A stretch of DNA of 64,000 nt from Chitinophagaceae bacterium 26-R-25 (GCA_029906195.1 JARWSJ010000002.1:1302001-1366000), one strand, 5' to 3'. Counted from the stretch's first letter, positions 17,033 through 25,953 are shown. A program made the numbers and translations. The notes: a model not told the origin generated them from the letters alone.

Positions 17033-17470
17033 ATGGAAACACAGGAAACGCAGGATTTATTGCTTGATATTGAACAAGAAACAATGATTGTGCATGCCAC
17101 TGTAGGGCAGCGCTTTCTTAATTACATCATCGATATGGTCGGTATGTATGCTTTAGCCACTGTCATTATCCTTGCCGTATATTGGATAACAGGCGCTATG
17201 ATTGTTGATGATTCTTCACCGGGCCTTTTGGTTGGATGCATTGCAATTTTCGTTTATTACAGCCTTTTGGAAGGCATAACAAATGGCAGGTCGCTGGGAA
17301 AACTTGTAACCAGAACACGGGTAATAAAAGAAGATGGTTCAACTCCTACAATTAGTGACGCGATGAAAAGAAGCGTGAGCAGGTTAGCGCCATTTGAAGT
17401 GCTTAGTGCATTTAGTGGTCATCCGTGGCACGATAAGTGGACAAGAACTTATGTTGTGAAAACGCGATAG
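17033..17470 (+). CDS. RDD family membrane protein, short form A
   Basis: A 145-residue RDD protein with two helices (NYIIDMVGMYALATVIILAVYW and the GCIAIFVYYSLLEG segment), then GRSLGKLVTRTRV and the tail SGHPWHDKWTRTYVV. It is paralogous to the next gene, sharing ETQDLL at the N-terminus and HPWHD(K/R)WTRTYVVK at the C-terminus, so they arose by tandem duplication. Third-helix residues seen in longer RDD proteins are missing. Confidence 0.9.
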   Translation: METQETQDLLLDIEQETMIVHATVGQRFLNYIIDMVGMYALATVIILAVYWITGAMIVDDSSPGLLVGCIAIFVYYSLLEGITNGRSLGKLVTRTRVIKEDGSTPTISDAMKRSVSRLAPFEVLSAFSGHPWHDKWTRTYVVKTR

Positions 17471-17510
17471 AGATCGCCATAGTTTTTTACCAAACCCTAA
17501 AAAGATAAAC

Positions 17511-17936
17511 GTGGAAACACAGGATTTACTTCAAGACATTGACCAAGAAATTGTAATTGAACATGCCTCTACCGGACAAAGATTCGCTAACTATTTGATC
17601 GATATTTTTTGCTTGTATGCAATATTGTTTGGCATTGGTATTTTGATATTAATTAATACGGGTAGAAACATTTTTCGCGACCACTTGCACTTTTACTTGA
17701 TCTTTTATGTATCTGTGATTATGTACTACACCTTTTTTGAAGGACTTTCGAACGGCAGAACACTCGGAAAGCTCATCACAAGAACCAAGGTTATAAAAGA
17801 AGATGGAAGTCAAGTAGCATTTGGTGATGCACTAAAAAGAAGTTTCAGCCGCATTGTACCGTTCGAAACATTTAGTGCTTTTGGCGGTCATCCATGGCAT
17901 GACAGATGGACGCGGACTTATGTTGTAAAAAAATAA
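17511..17936 (+). CDS. RDD family membrane protein, short form B
   Basis: A 141-residue RDD protein starting at a GTG codon; the encoded METQDLLQDIDQE aligns with the start of its paralogue just upstream, which supports this start. Same layout: two membrane helices, GRTLGKLITRTKV and GGHPWHDRWTRTYVV. A bidirectional terminator follows. Together the three RDD genes form a plus-strand unit with gaps of 52 and 40 bases. Confidence 0.88.
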   Translation: METQDLLQDIDQEIVIEHASTGQRFANYLIDIFCLYAILFGIGILILINTGRNIFRDHLHFYLIFYVSVIMYYTFFEGLSNGRTLGKLITRTKVIKEDGSQVAFGDALKRSFSRIVPFETFSAFGGHPWHDRWTRTYVVKK

Positions 17937-17946
17937 CCAGCAATAA

Positions 17947-17979
17947 AAAGCCCCGAAAAATTTTCAGGGCTTTTTTTTT
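17947..17979. terminator. Bidirectional terminator between RDD and T9SS genes
   Basis: AAGCCC(C)GAAAA pairs with TTTTC(A)GGGCTT, with a T run on the plus side and A run on the other, so it can serve both converging genes. It overlaps the last base of the minus-strand gene region. Confidence 0.88.
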
Positions 17980-19462
17980 ATTGCTTAAAAAACTTTGCGG
18001 ACTGACTATAAGCACTTGTGGAAAGCCTCGCCAGATAAATGCCGGCGGGCAAATTGGAAATGTCGACGGAGGGATTTGTTCCTGAAATTGTTGATCTGTT
18101 TACAAGACTTCCGTTTGTACTGATGATATCCAATGTGCCGGAGATAGTATTTGCAGAAATAACTTTCAGCTTGTCATAAGTTGCAGTTATTGTAACTGAA
18201 TTGCTTTTGTTTTTTGACACGGCAACAACTTTACTGTAATGAACTTCCTGGTTTTTGTCGGTCAATTTTAACCTGTACTGAATCGTGTTATTGTCTTGCA
18301 AAACACCTTTGTCTATATAGGTCGTTTCATTTACTCCGGTTGTTTGCAAATCACTAAAATTAGTTTCTGTATTTTTCTTGCGCTGCACGGTAATGCCTGT
18401 AAGATCGTTGCCGCTATTCAGCTGCCAGCGCAGCGTCACATCGCTATCATTTACCGTTGCCTGAAAAGATTGCAACTCATAAGGAAGCGCCGTGTAATAA
18501 GCGGTGAGCAAAGATGCGAGGTTGACTGATTGCAACCTTGCCGGTGTAGTAATGATAGAGCGCTGGAAAAATTCATTGCTTACAAAAAAGCGCGTATCAC
18601 TGATCGAGGCAATCCCCTCCATTTGTGTAAACGGTGAATTTAATTGCACTTTTCTTTTGTTGGCGTCAAAGAAATCGTTGTTCGAAAAATCGTACAACAG
18701 GTATAAAAATGGTACCAGCACCGTGGAGTAACCGGTTAACACAATTGTTTTTTGCGAAGGCAAAATGGTGGCTCCTGTAATTAAGCCGTCGACAAGGATA
18801 TCTGCTTTTAAATGGGCAGTATAAGTGCCGGGAGTTTTGGGCAAAGAATACAGTCTGGAGTGGAAGTCAACCCAATCCTTGCTAAACAAAAACAGACTGT
18901 CGTTATATGCCACGAAAGCTTCGCAATCATAGTTGGTTTGATTGCTCACTGTTGCTGTAAAATCAGTTTGATCGCTGTAGGAAAAATTGATCGCTTGTGC
19001 ATGAACACTTGTCGATGATTGCACATCTGCCTTTGCAATTTTATAGATGCGCAGATTTTTGCGATTGCCGCTCGCATTGTTACCAAAATCACCGACGTAA
19101 ATGTATTGGTCATCCTGGGTGATTTCTTCCCAGTCTATGTTCGTTGCGTTTGAAATGGTAACTGTTTTAGTGATGTTGCCCGTAGCAGAATCAATGGCGT
19201 ATATCTCAGGTAATCCGCCACTGTCGTTGAACGTCCACACTTTGCCATCCCACCACAGCAGGCCGGATGTTTCCTTCAAAGTGTTGTCCATGGCGTATTT
19301 TATGGAGGGTGTCAACATTACATCATTGTACTTGCAGGAACCGTCGTTTGTTTTTGCAGAAGCATTAAAGTTGTTCGCTGCCGCATCTGTACAGCCGCTC
19401 TGTGCCTGTAATTTGGAAAAAGACAATAAAAGAAAAACCGAAGAGAAAAATATTCCTTTCAT
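17978..19462 (-). CDS. Secreted protein with type IX secretion (T9SS type A) sorting domain
   Basis: A 494-residue exported protein. The signal peptide ends near ...LQAQ (residue 21), followed by a GCTDAAANNFNASA...DGSC motif of about 24 residues, common in Bacteroidota surface proteins. Residues of about 50-330 look like a beta-propeller-like domain (WDGKVWTFNDSGG, YVGDFGNN). A fibronectin-like segment precedes the C-terminal sorting domain (LPAGIYLARLS near the end), which directs export through the T9SS and attachment to the cell surface. No catalytic motif recognised; function unknown. Confidence 0.88.
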   Translation of the reverse strand: MKGIFFSSVFLLLSFSKLQAQSGCTDAAANNFNASAKTNDGSCKYNDVMLTPSIKYAMDNTLKETSGLLWWDGKVWTFNDSGGLPEIYAIDSATGNITKTVTISNATNIDWEEITQDDQYIYVGDFGNNASGNRKNLRIYKIAKADVQSSTSVHAQAINFSYSDQTDFTATVSNQTNYDCEAFVAYNDSLFLFSKDWVDFHSRLYSLPKTPGTYTAHLKADILVDGLITGATILPSQKTIVLTGYSTVLVPFLYLLYDFSNNDFFDANKRKVQLNSPFTQMEGIASISDTRFFVSNEFFQRSIITTPARLQSVNLASLLTAYYTALPYELQSFQATVNDSDVTLRWQLNSGNDLTGITVQRKKNTETNFSDLQTTGVNETTYIDKGVLQDNNTIQYRLKLTDKNQEVHYSKVVAVSKNKSNSVTITATYDKLKVISANTISGTLDIISTNGSLVNRSTISGTNPSVDISNLPAGIYLARLSTSAYSQSAKFFKQ

Positions 19463-19691
19463 GATTAAGGGTTCAGCGTTGAATAAAAGGGAAAGAGGAA
19501 TTTTCTAAATGGAATTATCGTGGATGAATGGACATGTCAGCAGTAAGCCACCTGAAAAGTAGTGATGAATTTTTATTTGCACAAAGATTTCACCATTTGT
19601 TTGCGGGACTTCTTTAAATAACGTCTATTTCAAATACGGAAACTTGCCGAAAATCCGCTAAACGAGTAGGCACCATTTAAACCTTAGTCAT

Positions 19692-20015
19692 ATGTCAAAA
19701 TCATTAAAATTCACGATTGAAGTAGACGGACTGGACATTCCTGAAAAGTACCAGGCCGAAATAAGCAAAGCGCTGAACCAGGCATTCATACACAAACTCG
19801 GCGAACTGGACCTGGCTGGCGCAAAGGCGAAAACAGAAGCTCCAACAGCAGCCGGCGGTTCCTTTGTTTTGCAAAAATGGTTGATCAACGGCGGCAGAAT
19901 AATGCAGCTGATGAGCAAAGAGTTATTGGGTGCCATTTCCCAGATTGAAGATCAACACGGACTTGCAAATGCTGCGGGTCCAGTTAGTATTGTACAACGA
20001 AACTCAATAGGATGA
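19692..20015 (+). CDS. Unknown 107-residue protein, first of a coupled pair
   Basis: I do not recognise this family. The protein starts KFTIEVDGLDIPEKYQAEIS, has an amphipathic helix and a small-residue linker (AKAKTEAPTAAGG), then SFVLQKWLINGGRI. There is no signal peptide, membrane segment or cysteine. Its stop overlaps the start of the next gene by 4 bases (ATGA), so the two are translationally coupled. The size, the soluble character and the cysteine-rich partner leave room for a substrate/enzyme or a metal-handling role, but nothing here decides it. Confidence 0.75.
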   Translation: MSKSLKFTIEVDGLDIPEKYQAEISKALNQAFIHKLGELDLAGAKAKTEAPTAAGGSFVLQKWLINGGRIMQLMSKELLGAISQIEDQHGLANAAGPVSIVQRNSIG

Positions 20016-20377
20016 AAGAGAAATTCCTTTGCCCGAGTGCGCCTTTGTACGAGGGCTCAAAGCTGCTTGGTGTAGTAAAGGAAAATTCTGTGGATATTCT
20101 TTCTACGCCTCTGGAAGTTGATGACGTTTTTATGAAGGCTGCAAATACCGGAAAAGCGGCGGAGCAAAAATTCCGTTTTGTAAATAAATGCGTGAAAAGC
20201 GGATGTGAACAATGGACAGGCACTGAATGCGGCGTGATAAAGCGTGTATTGACTGCAATGGAAGAAAAAATACAAGATGAACATTTGCCGCCATGCAGCA
20301 TAAGGCCGGAGTGCCGCTGGTATGCTCAGGAGGGAAGCCTGGCCTGTAAAGCTTGCCCAACCGTACGATATATTTGA
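20012..20377 (+). CDS. Unknown 121-residue protein with eight cysteines
   Basis: A small soluble protein with cysteines at 7, 60, 65, 73, 95, 101, 112 and 115. Two clusters stand out: C-x4-C-x7-C (NKCVKSGCEQWTGTECG) and C-x5-C-x10-C-x2-C (PPCSIRPECRWYAQEGSLAC). This could bind an iron-sulfur cluster or zinc. I believe proteins of this type exist in other phyla too but I know of no assigned function. It is coupled to the 107-residue gene upstream. A strong 26-bp hairpin follows 14 bases after the stop. Confidence 0.78.
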   Translation: MKEKFLCPSAPLYEGSKLLGVVKENSVDILSTPLEVDDVFMKAANTGKAAEQKFRFVNKCVKSGCEQWTGTECGVIKRVLTAMEEKIQDEHLPPCSIRPECRWYAQEGSLACKACPTVRYI

Positions 20378-20391
20378 GTTTTTGCAAAGAA

Positions 20392-20444
20392 GGCTTCGAC
20401 AAGCCCGGCCGAACAAACTTTGTTCGGCCGGGATTGTCGAAGCC
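20392..20444. repeat. 26-bp-stem hairpin
   Basis: The arms 20392-20417 and 20419-20444 pair at 25 of 26 positions around a one-base centre (CCGAACAAA C TTTGTTCGG at the core). It is followed by CATTTTTGAC. It may terminate the upstream two-gene unit, but the perfect length is more like a mobile palindrome (REP-like) than an ordinary terminator. Confidence 0.85.
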
Positions 20445-20463
20445 GCATTTTTGACTTTTAACT

Positions 20464-20495
20464 TTTGACTTTTGAATTAACATTCTCCATCTTTG
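20464..20495 (+). promoter_or_regulatory. Candidate promoter of the SET gene
   Basis: TTTG at 20464-20467 and CATCTTTG at 20488-20495 are separated by 20 bases, close to the Bacteroidota -33/-7 layout. The -33 box lies inside a run of AAAAGTCA-family words (right-arm orientation). Confidence 0.4.
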
Positions 20496-20516
20496 TAGCA
20501 ACTCATTAATTCTATC

Positions 20517-20921
20517 ATGTCTTTAACCTACAAACTCGAATCGAAGAAAAGCAAGATTGACGGCACCGGCACTTTTGCTTTGCAAAATATTCCTGCCAAA
20601 AAAAAACTTGGCAACATGGGCGGAGAAATCATCAGCCTTCGCAAAGCCCGCTTGCTGGTGGCTTCGCAAAAGCGAATCGCATGTGTTGAATTTGGCGATG
20701 GCCGCGCATTAAATGGCAGCGTAAATAAGAACGAACTGAATTTTATCAATCATTCCTGCGGTCCCAACACCTACATGCGCGTGGCGCACGGAAAAGTGGA
20801 GTTCTACACATTAAAACCCATCAAAAAAGGGGAGGAACTTACCTGCAACTACGGAGAAACCCACCATGATGGAAAGTTGAAATGCAGGTGTGGCGCGCCG
20901 AATTGCAAAGGGTTTATTTAG
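20517..20921 (+). CDS. SET domain protein (putative protein lysine methyltransferase)
   Basis: A 134-residue minimal SET domain. GTGTFALQNIPAK opens the fold (residues 16-28), NHSCGPN at 78-84 is the S-adenosylmethionine/knot motif, Tyr112 in CNYGE is the expected catalytic tyrosine, and a post-SET zinc motif (C110, C123, C125, C130; KCRCGAPNCKG) closes the protein. SET proteins transfer methyl groups to lysines; the bacterial target is unknown. The full set of motifs suggests an active enzyme. Its TAG stop runs straight into TTGAAAG words. Confidence 0.92.
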   Translation: MSLTYKLESKKSKIDGTGTFALQNIPAKKKLGNMGGEIISLRKARLLVASQKRIACVEFGDGRALNGSVNKNELNFINHSCGPNTYMRVAHGKVEFYTLKPIKKGEELTCNYGETHHDGKLKCRCGAPNCKGFI

Positions 20922-21031
20922 TTGAAAGTTGAAAGTTGAAAGTTGAAAATGGTAGGGGCGAATCGCATTCGCCCTGCGTTTCAGCAATGTCACATCCAGC
21001 ATTTTCAATTTTCAACTTTCAATTTTCAATT
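20920..21031. repeat. TTGAAA-word inverted-repeat island with nested palindrome
   Basis: The left arm (GTTGAAA words, 20921-20949) begins at the SET stop codon and the right arm (21000-21031) is the complement. Between them is GGGGCGAATCGCATTCGCCC (20954-20973), a palindromic module also seen near 23205, 26036, 26315 and 47625. Confidence 0.88.
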
Positions 21032-21060
21032 GGAAAAGTTTTCAAATTGTCAAATTATCT

Positions 21061-21099
21061 AAAAATATAAAGGCCCGCAACGCGGGCCTTTATATTTTT
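21061..21099. terminator. Perfect 18-bp bidirectional terminator
   Basis: AAAAATATAAAGGCCCGC is mirrored exactly around AAC, with A/T tracts on both sides. It lies 14 bases after the end of the minus-strand protease gene. Confidence 0.93.
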
Positions 21100-21112
21100 A
21101 GATTTCATAACA

Positions 21113-22615
21113 TCAATTGTCACTCAATCTCAATGGGTATGGATATATACCTTCATAACCAGGATAAACACCTTCAAGTTTGGCATTAGAGCCAGAACCT
21201 TCAATCGCTTTTCTAAACTCATCTACAGTCTTTACTTCCTGACCGTTTACTTTTAATATTACATAACCTTCCTGGATCCTTGAGCGTTCAAGCAATCCTC
21301 CGGTTTTAAGACTTTTAACAAGAACACCGCCTTTCACGCCAAGTTCGCTGGCATCTTTCTTAGACAGGGTTTCAAGGTCTGCACCTAGTTTATCAACCGC
21401 TGTGTTTTTCACTACGTCGGTAGTACCGGCACTGTTGCGCAAAGTTACCATTACATCGTTCAGTTTACCATCACGGCGGTAGCTGATTTTAATTTTATCA
21501 CCAGGGCGATAGGTTGCGATCTGGCCAACCATGTCGGCACTTGTGGCCACAGTAACATCGTTGATCTTTTCGATGAAGTCACCTTTCTTGATGCCTGCAG
21601 AAGCAGCTGCGCCTTCTTTCACAACGTCCATCACATACACACCATCTCCGTTTTTAATACCGGCTTGTGCTTTTTGCTCTTCGGTAATGTCATCTCTCAG
21701 GTAGTTAATTCCAAGGTAAGCCCTTTGTGCAGTACCATATTTGATGATGTCGGCAACAATTTTCTTTACAATGTTTACCGGAATGGTGAACGAGTAACCT
21801 GCGAACGAACCTGTTGGAGAAGCAATGGCCGAGTTAATGCCCAGCATTTTGCCATCCGTTGAAATCAGCGGACCGCCACTGTTTCCAGGGTTCACCGCCG
21901 CATCCGTTTGAATGAACGACTCAATAGGCGTGTTGCTCTGTCGGCCATTGATATTCAAAGTTCTTCCTTTCGCACTAATGATACCGGCTGTTACGGTCGT
22001 TTCCAATGTAAGCGGATAACCTACGGCCAATACCCACTGTCCGATTCTTGCGTCATCTGAGTTGCCGTACAATAAGAATGGCAAACCTTTCGCGTCGATC
22101 TTAATGACAGCGATGTCGCTGCTTGGGTCTGTACCGATCAGTTTCGCTTTAAAGCTTTTTTGATTGTTCAGCGTAACGTTGATCTCATCTGCATCTTCAA
22201 TAACGTGGTTATTGGTAACAATGTAACCGTCTTCACTAATAATAGCACCAGAACCCGAAGCCATTGAAGGAATGGAGCGAGGCATGCTGCCCATACCATC
22301 GTCGTCAAAATCAAAACCGAACAGGTCCAGCAAAGGATTCTTTCTTGGTAAATTATTAGAAGCCGTGCGTGTGGCCTTTGTTTTAATGTGAACAGTTGCA
22401 GGAATGGCAGCTGAAGCAGCCTGTGTGAAATCAGTAGGAGGAGCACCACCAGCCACTCCATCAAAGAAACCTGCATAATTGGACGGAAGCTTACCACTGT
22501 CGGCCACCGGATACTGGTAAGAAGTTTGGGTGGTTATTTTATTATACGCCCACATACTTCCAACTGAAGTAGCGGCGCTAATGAAAATAATTGCGAATAC
22601 TTGTTTTGTTGTCAT
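21113..22615 (-). CDS. degP: Do-family periplasmic serine endopeptidase (DegP/HtrA)
   Basis: A periplasmic protease and chaperone that removes misfolded envelope proteins. I chose the ATG at 22615 (MTTKQVFAII) because AAGGAAGA lies 8 bases upstream and the hydrophobic signal/anchor then begins at once; a frame open to 22651 adds 12 atypical residues. Numbered from there (500 residues), the triad is His137 (TNNHVIE), Asp168 (SSDIAVIKI) and Ser246 (NPGNSGGPL), followed by two PDZ domains near 290-380 and 420-480 (GGVLVKSLKTGGL). The C-terminus ends in YPYPLRLSDN. Confidence 0.96.
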   Translation of the reverse strand: MTTKQVFAIIFISAATSVGSMWAYNKITTQTSYQYPVADSGKLPSNYAGFFDGVAGGAPPTDFTQAASAAIPATVHIKTKATRTASNNLPRKNPLLDLFGFDFDDDGMGSMPRSIPSMASGSGAIISEDGYIVTNNHVIEDADEINVTLNNQKSFKAKLIGTDPSSDIAVIKIDAKGLPFLLYGNSDDARIGQWVLAVGYPLTLETTVTAGIISAKGRTLNINGRQSNTPIESFIQTDAAVNPGNSGGPLISTDGKMLGINSAIASPTGSFAGYSFTIPVNIVKKIVADIIKYGTAQRAYLGINYLRDDITEEQKAQAGIKNGDGVYVMDVVKEGAAASAGIKKGDFIEKINDVTVATSADMVGQIATYRPGDKIKISYRRDGKLNDVMVTLRNSAGTTDVVKNTAVDKLGADLETLSKKDASELGVKGGVLVKSLKTGGLLERSRIQEGYVILKVNGQEVKTVDEFRKAIEGSGSNAKLEGVYPGYEGIYPYPLRLSDN

Positions 22616-23126
22616 ATTATAATCTTCCTTTTGATAGAACTTAAACGTCAAAAATTATTAACTATACAAATTAACGACGCAAGAAAACATCTTGAATTAC
22701 CGGTAAAACTGTTTAACAAATGTTTTACTAAGGTCTTCGTAGATCGTCTATGTAAAGATAAAAAACATTAAGGGTAAAAGCTTGTGAAATATTGTGTTGG
22801 AGGCTCGTAAAGATGAAATAAAGTTTCTTTTTGGTTCAATTGATAAGTGTTTATTCTTATTAAAAAATATTAGCGCAGAACGAATATGAAATGGCTATTA
22901 ATGCTGTCTGTTTGATAATAGCTAGCGAATAGCTATACTTTCAAATTCATTGCCCACTACATCTGACATATTCCCACCGCATTAAGTTTAATTCGAACAG
23001 AAATTCTCATACCAAGGGATTACTCATGGCTTTGGTAGCATTTTCTCTACTTCATGCCAAATCAAACTAAAACAAACAAAGACGCGAGAAGTTTGATATG
23101 GGGAATGCTGTGCAGACGATAAACCA

Positions 23127-23262
23127 ATTTTCAATTTTCAACTTTCCCCGCCTGAATGACTTTAGTCGGACAGGAATTTTCAACTCCCTGCGGGTGCACC
23201 AGGGTGAATGCGATTCGCCCCTTCGGCGCCCCCATTTTCAAATTTTCAAATTACAAATGCAA
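23127..23262. repeat. Mosaic of right-arm words and nested palindromes
   Basis: TTTTCAA-family words (23127-23145), then an imperfect palindrome CCTGAATGAC...CGGACAGG matching the one at 4780-4806, then TTTTCAACTCC, a GAATGCGATTCGCC palindrome, and ATTTTCAAATTTTCAAATTA words. The order palindrome-word-palindrome repeats modules found elsewhere. Confidence 0.75.
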
Positions 23263-23441
23263 ATTGTCTTGTCCGTCGTCAACTTATCTCCGAAACCCCA
23301 TTCAACTGTTCTAAATACCTCTCATACCAAACAACCCTGAAAGTGTAACATGAAAATGACCTCTCCTGTCTTACCTACTACCGAATATCAGTAACAAACA
23401 CCGTTCGACATAAAACAATGTACTTTGTAATGCATAGTACC

Positions 23442-23449
23442 TAAGTTTG
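23442..23449 (+). promoter_or_regulatory. Candidate -7 box for the TonB-linked receptor gene
   Basis: TAAGTTTG fits TAnnTTTG; the start codon is 39 bases downstream. No convincing -33 element at the usual spacing. Confidence 0.35.
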
Positions 23450-23487
23450 TGTTGTAATCATCAATAAACAGTACTATACACCACACC

Positions 23488-25953
23488 ATGAGACATTTAC
23501 TGACTATGCTGAAAGTCTTAACACTTGTAACCTTATCTTATTTCAGCCAAGCACAAACACCTGGTAACCAAATTATTGGTGCCGTTAATGACGACAAAGG
23601 AAATCCTGTTCAGGATGCCACCATTTTACTTCTTCGGGCTACAGACTCTTCCCAGGTCCTAGCTCGCAAGAGTGACGCAAAAGGTCATTTTGAATTGAAA
23701 AATCTTATCAAAGGCAAATATTTGATAGCCATCTCTGCCATTGGCTATAAAAAATTCACCTCGGAATCGATCGAAGTTAGCCAAACAGGCACATCGAAAG
23801 ATTTGCCCGTTAAACTTACCACAGCCAGCAAAGAATTGAGCAATGTTACAGTTGTTGCCAACAGACCGCCGATTGAATTAAGGGCCGATAAAACGGTCGT
23901 AAACGTCGAAGCGTCCGTTACCAACGTGGGAGCTACAGCTTTGGAAGTGCTGGAAAAATCACCCGGCATCACAATCGACAAGGATGGCAACATAAGCCTG
24001 AAGGGTAAGCAAGGCGTTACCATTATGATTGATGGCAGACCCACCTACCTGTCATCCACAGATTTGACCAACTACCTCAAAAGTTTGCCGGCAAGCGCTT
24101 TGGACCAGATCGAGATCATGACGAATCCATCGGCGAAATATGATGCTGCGGGTAACTCAGGAATTATTAACCTGAAGACCAAAAAGAACAAACAGAAAGG
24201 GTTCAACGGAAGCCTCACGCTTAACTACGGACAAGGCGCGTACTGGAAAACAAACAACAGCCTGAACCTTAACTACCGTACCGGCAAATTCAACATTTTT
24301 GCCAACTACAGCTACAGTATCTGGAACGGCTACAACCAACTGTACATTAACCGTAAGTTTAAAGATGTCAACACAAAGCAGATCAACGGCATTTTTGAGC
24401 AGGACAGCTGGATGAAGTTTAAGGAAAGAAACAACAACCTGAAAGTAGGGATGGATTATTTCGTGAATAAGAAAACAACGTTGGGTGTTGTGTTGAACGG
24501 TTATTTAAACAAGGAAGTAAACTACAGCGAGAGCACCATTTATTTAAAAGATCCAAACTATAACACAGACTCCATCACTTCTTCAATAAACACGATAGAC
24601 ACGAAATATAACAGCGGAAGCGTAAACCTGAACATGCGCCATCAGTTTGATACAACAGGGCAGGAGATTACTGCAGATGTTGATTTTGCAAACTATACCA
24701 ATAAGGGCGATCAGTATTTTACCAACAATAGTTATAACCCTGAATGGCTTTTGACAGGAGTGCAAAACCTTCGTGCATACATGCCTGTTGATGTGAACAT
24801 TTACTCAGGCAAGGTTGACTATACAAAACCATTGAAAGGCAATGCGAAACTGGAAGCCGGTCTTAAAAGCAGCTATGTAACCACTGTGAACAGCGCTAAC
24901 TTTTATAACATTGAAAACGGTAACGAAACGGTAGATAACAACAAGACCAACTCATTTACGTACAAAGAAAATATCAATGCTGCGTATGTAAATTTCAACA
25001 AACAATTCAGCAAGAAATTTAGCCTGCAGGCTGGTCTTAGATATGAGAACACCAACAACAACGGTAAACAGGCAGGAAATAATGCGCAGAGAGATTCATC
25101 GTTTACCAACTCATATCACAACCTGTTTCCTACGGCTTACCTGACCTATTCAATAAACGACAAGAATGACCTGAACCTGAACTATGGTCGACGTATCGAC
25201 AGGCCAGCTTACCAGGATATGAACCCGTTCATGTTCTTCCTGGACAACTATACATACATGGTAGGTAACCCATATTTGCAGCCTCAGTATACAAACAACA
25301 TTGAGTTTTCACATACTTACAAAAAGTTTCTGACAACAACGTTGAACTATAGTCATACAAAGAACATTTTCGCTGAAACATTTGAACAGCAAGGAAATGC
25401 AACGATCATTCACCGCGGAAATATTGGCAAACGCGATAATGCAGGTGTAGCGGTAAGTGCCCAAATTCCTATAGCAAAATGGTGGACAGCAAGCGTGTAC
25501 GCAAATGTGAACTACAACCACTACCAAGGTACATTGTACAACGAGCCACTGGATATAGAAGCAACCAACTTTATGACCAACATCAATAACCAGTTTAAAT
25601 TCAACAAGGGCTGGAGCGCAGAGTTGTCGGGCTTTTACAGAACAAAAGGCATAGAAGGCCAGATCTTGCTCCATCCTTTTGGACAGTTGTCTGCAGGTGT
25701 TGCAAAGAATATTCTGAAAGACAAGGCAACGATCAAATTGAATGCACGTGACATTTTGTACACACAAAAAATAAAAGGGGAGATCAACTTCCAGCAAACA
25801 GAAGCAACATTCAATCAACATAGGGACAGCCGCGTAGTGAACCTTTCATTTGTTTGGAGATTTGGTAAACAAATTCAAAATGCCCAACAGAACAGACGCA
25901 CCGGCGGCGCAGACGATGAAAGCAATCGCGTGAAACGTGGAGGCGGCGATTAA
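23488..25953 (+). CDS. TonB-dependent receptor-like outer membrane beta-barrel protein
   Basis: An 821-residue outer membrane protein with a signal peptide (about 22 residues, ending FSQAQ), a carboxypeptidase-regulatory-like beta-sandwich (residues 28-110, GAVNDDKGNPVQDATILLLR), a plug domain (125-230, with VLEKSPGITIDKDGNISLKG and YDAAGNSGIINLKT) and a 600-residue OMP_b-brl_3 barrel rich in Tyr and Asn. This type is usually named outer membrane beta-barrel family protein; substrate unknown. The tail (RTGGADDESNRVKRGGGD) is polar and glycine-rich, unlike the aromatic end normal for barrels. Its TAA stop is followed at once by TTTGAAA words. Confidence 0.92.
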   Translation: MRHLLTMLKVLTLVTLSYFSQAQTPGNQIIGAVNDDKGNPVQDATILLLRATDSSQVLARKSDAKGHFELKNLIKGKYLIAISAIGYKKFTSESIEVSQTGTSKDLPVKLTTASKELSNVTVVANRPPIELRADKTVVNVEASVTNVGATALEVLEKSPGITIDKDGNISLKGKQGVTIMIDGRPTYLSSTDLTNYLKSLPASALDQIEIMTNPSAKYDAAGNSGIINLKTKKNKQKGFNGSLTLNYGQGAYWKTNNSLNLNYRTGKFNIFANYSYSIWNGYNQLYINRKFKDVNTKQINGIFEQDSWMKFKERNNNLKVGMDYFVNKKTTLGVVLNGYLNKEVNYSESTIYLKDPNYNTDSITSSINTIDTKYNSGSVNLNMRHQFDTTGQEITADVDFANYTNKGDQYFTNNSYNPEWLLTGVQNLRAYMPVDVNIYSGKVDYTKPLKGNAKLEAGLKSSYVTTVNSANFYNIENGNETVDNNKTNSFTYKENINAAYVNFNKQFSKKFSLQAGLRYENTNNNGKQAGNNAQRDSSFTNSYHNLFPTAYLTYSINDKNDLNLNYGRRIDRPAYQDMNPFMFFLDNYTYMVGNPYLQPQYTNNIEFSHTYKKFLTTTLNYSHTKNIFAETFEQQGNATIIHRGNIGKRDNAGVAVSAQIPIAKWWTASVYANVNYNHYQGTLYNEPLDIEATNFMTNINNQFKFNKGWSAELSGFYRTKGIEGQILLHPFGQLSAGVAKNILKDKATIKLNARDILYTQKIKGEINFQQTEATFNQHRDSRVVNLSFVWRFGKQIQNAQQNRRTGGADDESNRVKRGGGD

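Larger units (their letters stand above)
22616..23487. other. Long gap between divergent genes, partly repeat
   Basis: 872 bases with no convincing gene. The first 450 bases are AT-rich and plain, expected to hold the degP promoter. Positions 23127-23262 are a repeat mosaic. An 80-codon frame at 23098-23340 reads through the mosaic and is rejected. The last 230 bases should carry the promoter of the receptor gene. Confidence 0.65.

Noticed and set aside
23098..23340. 80-codon frame upstream of the TonB receptor gene
   Set aside because: Reads through repeat words and palindromes.
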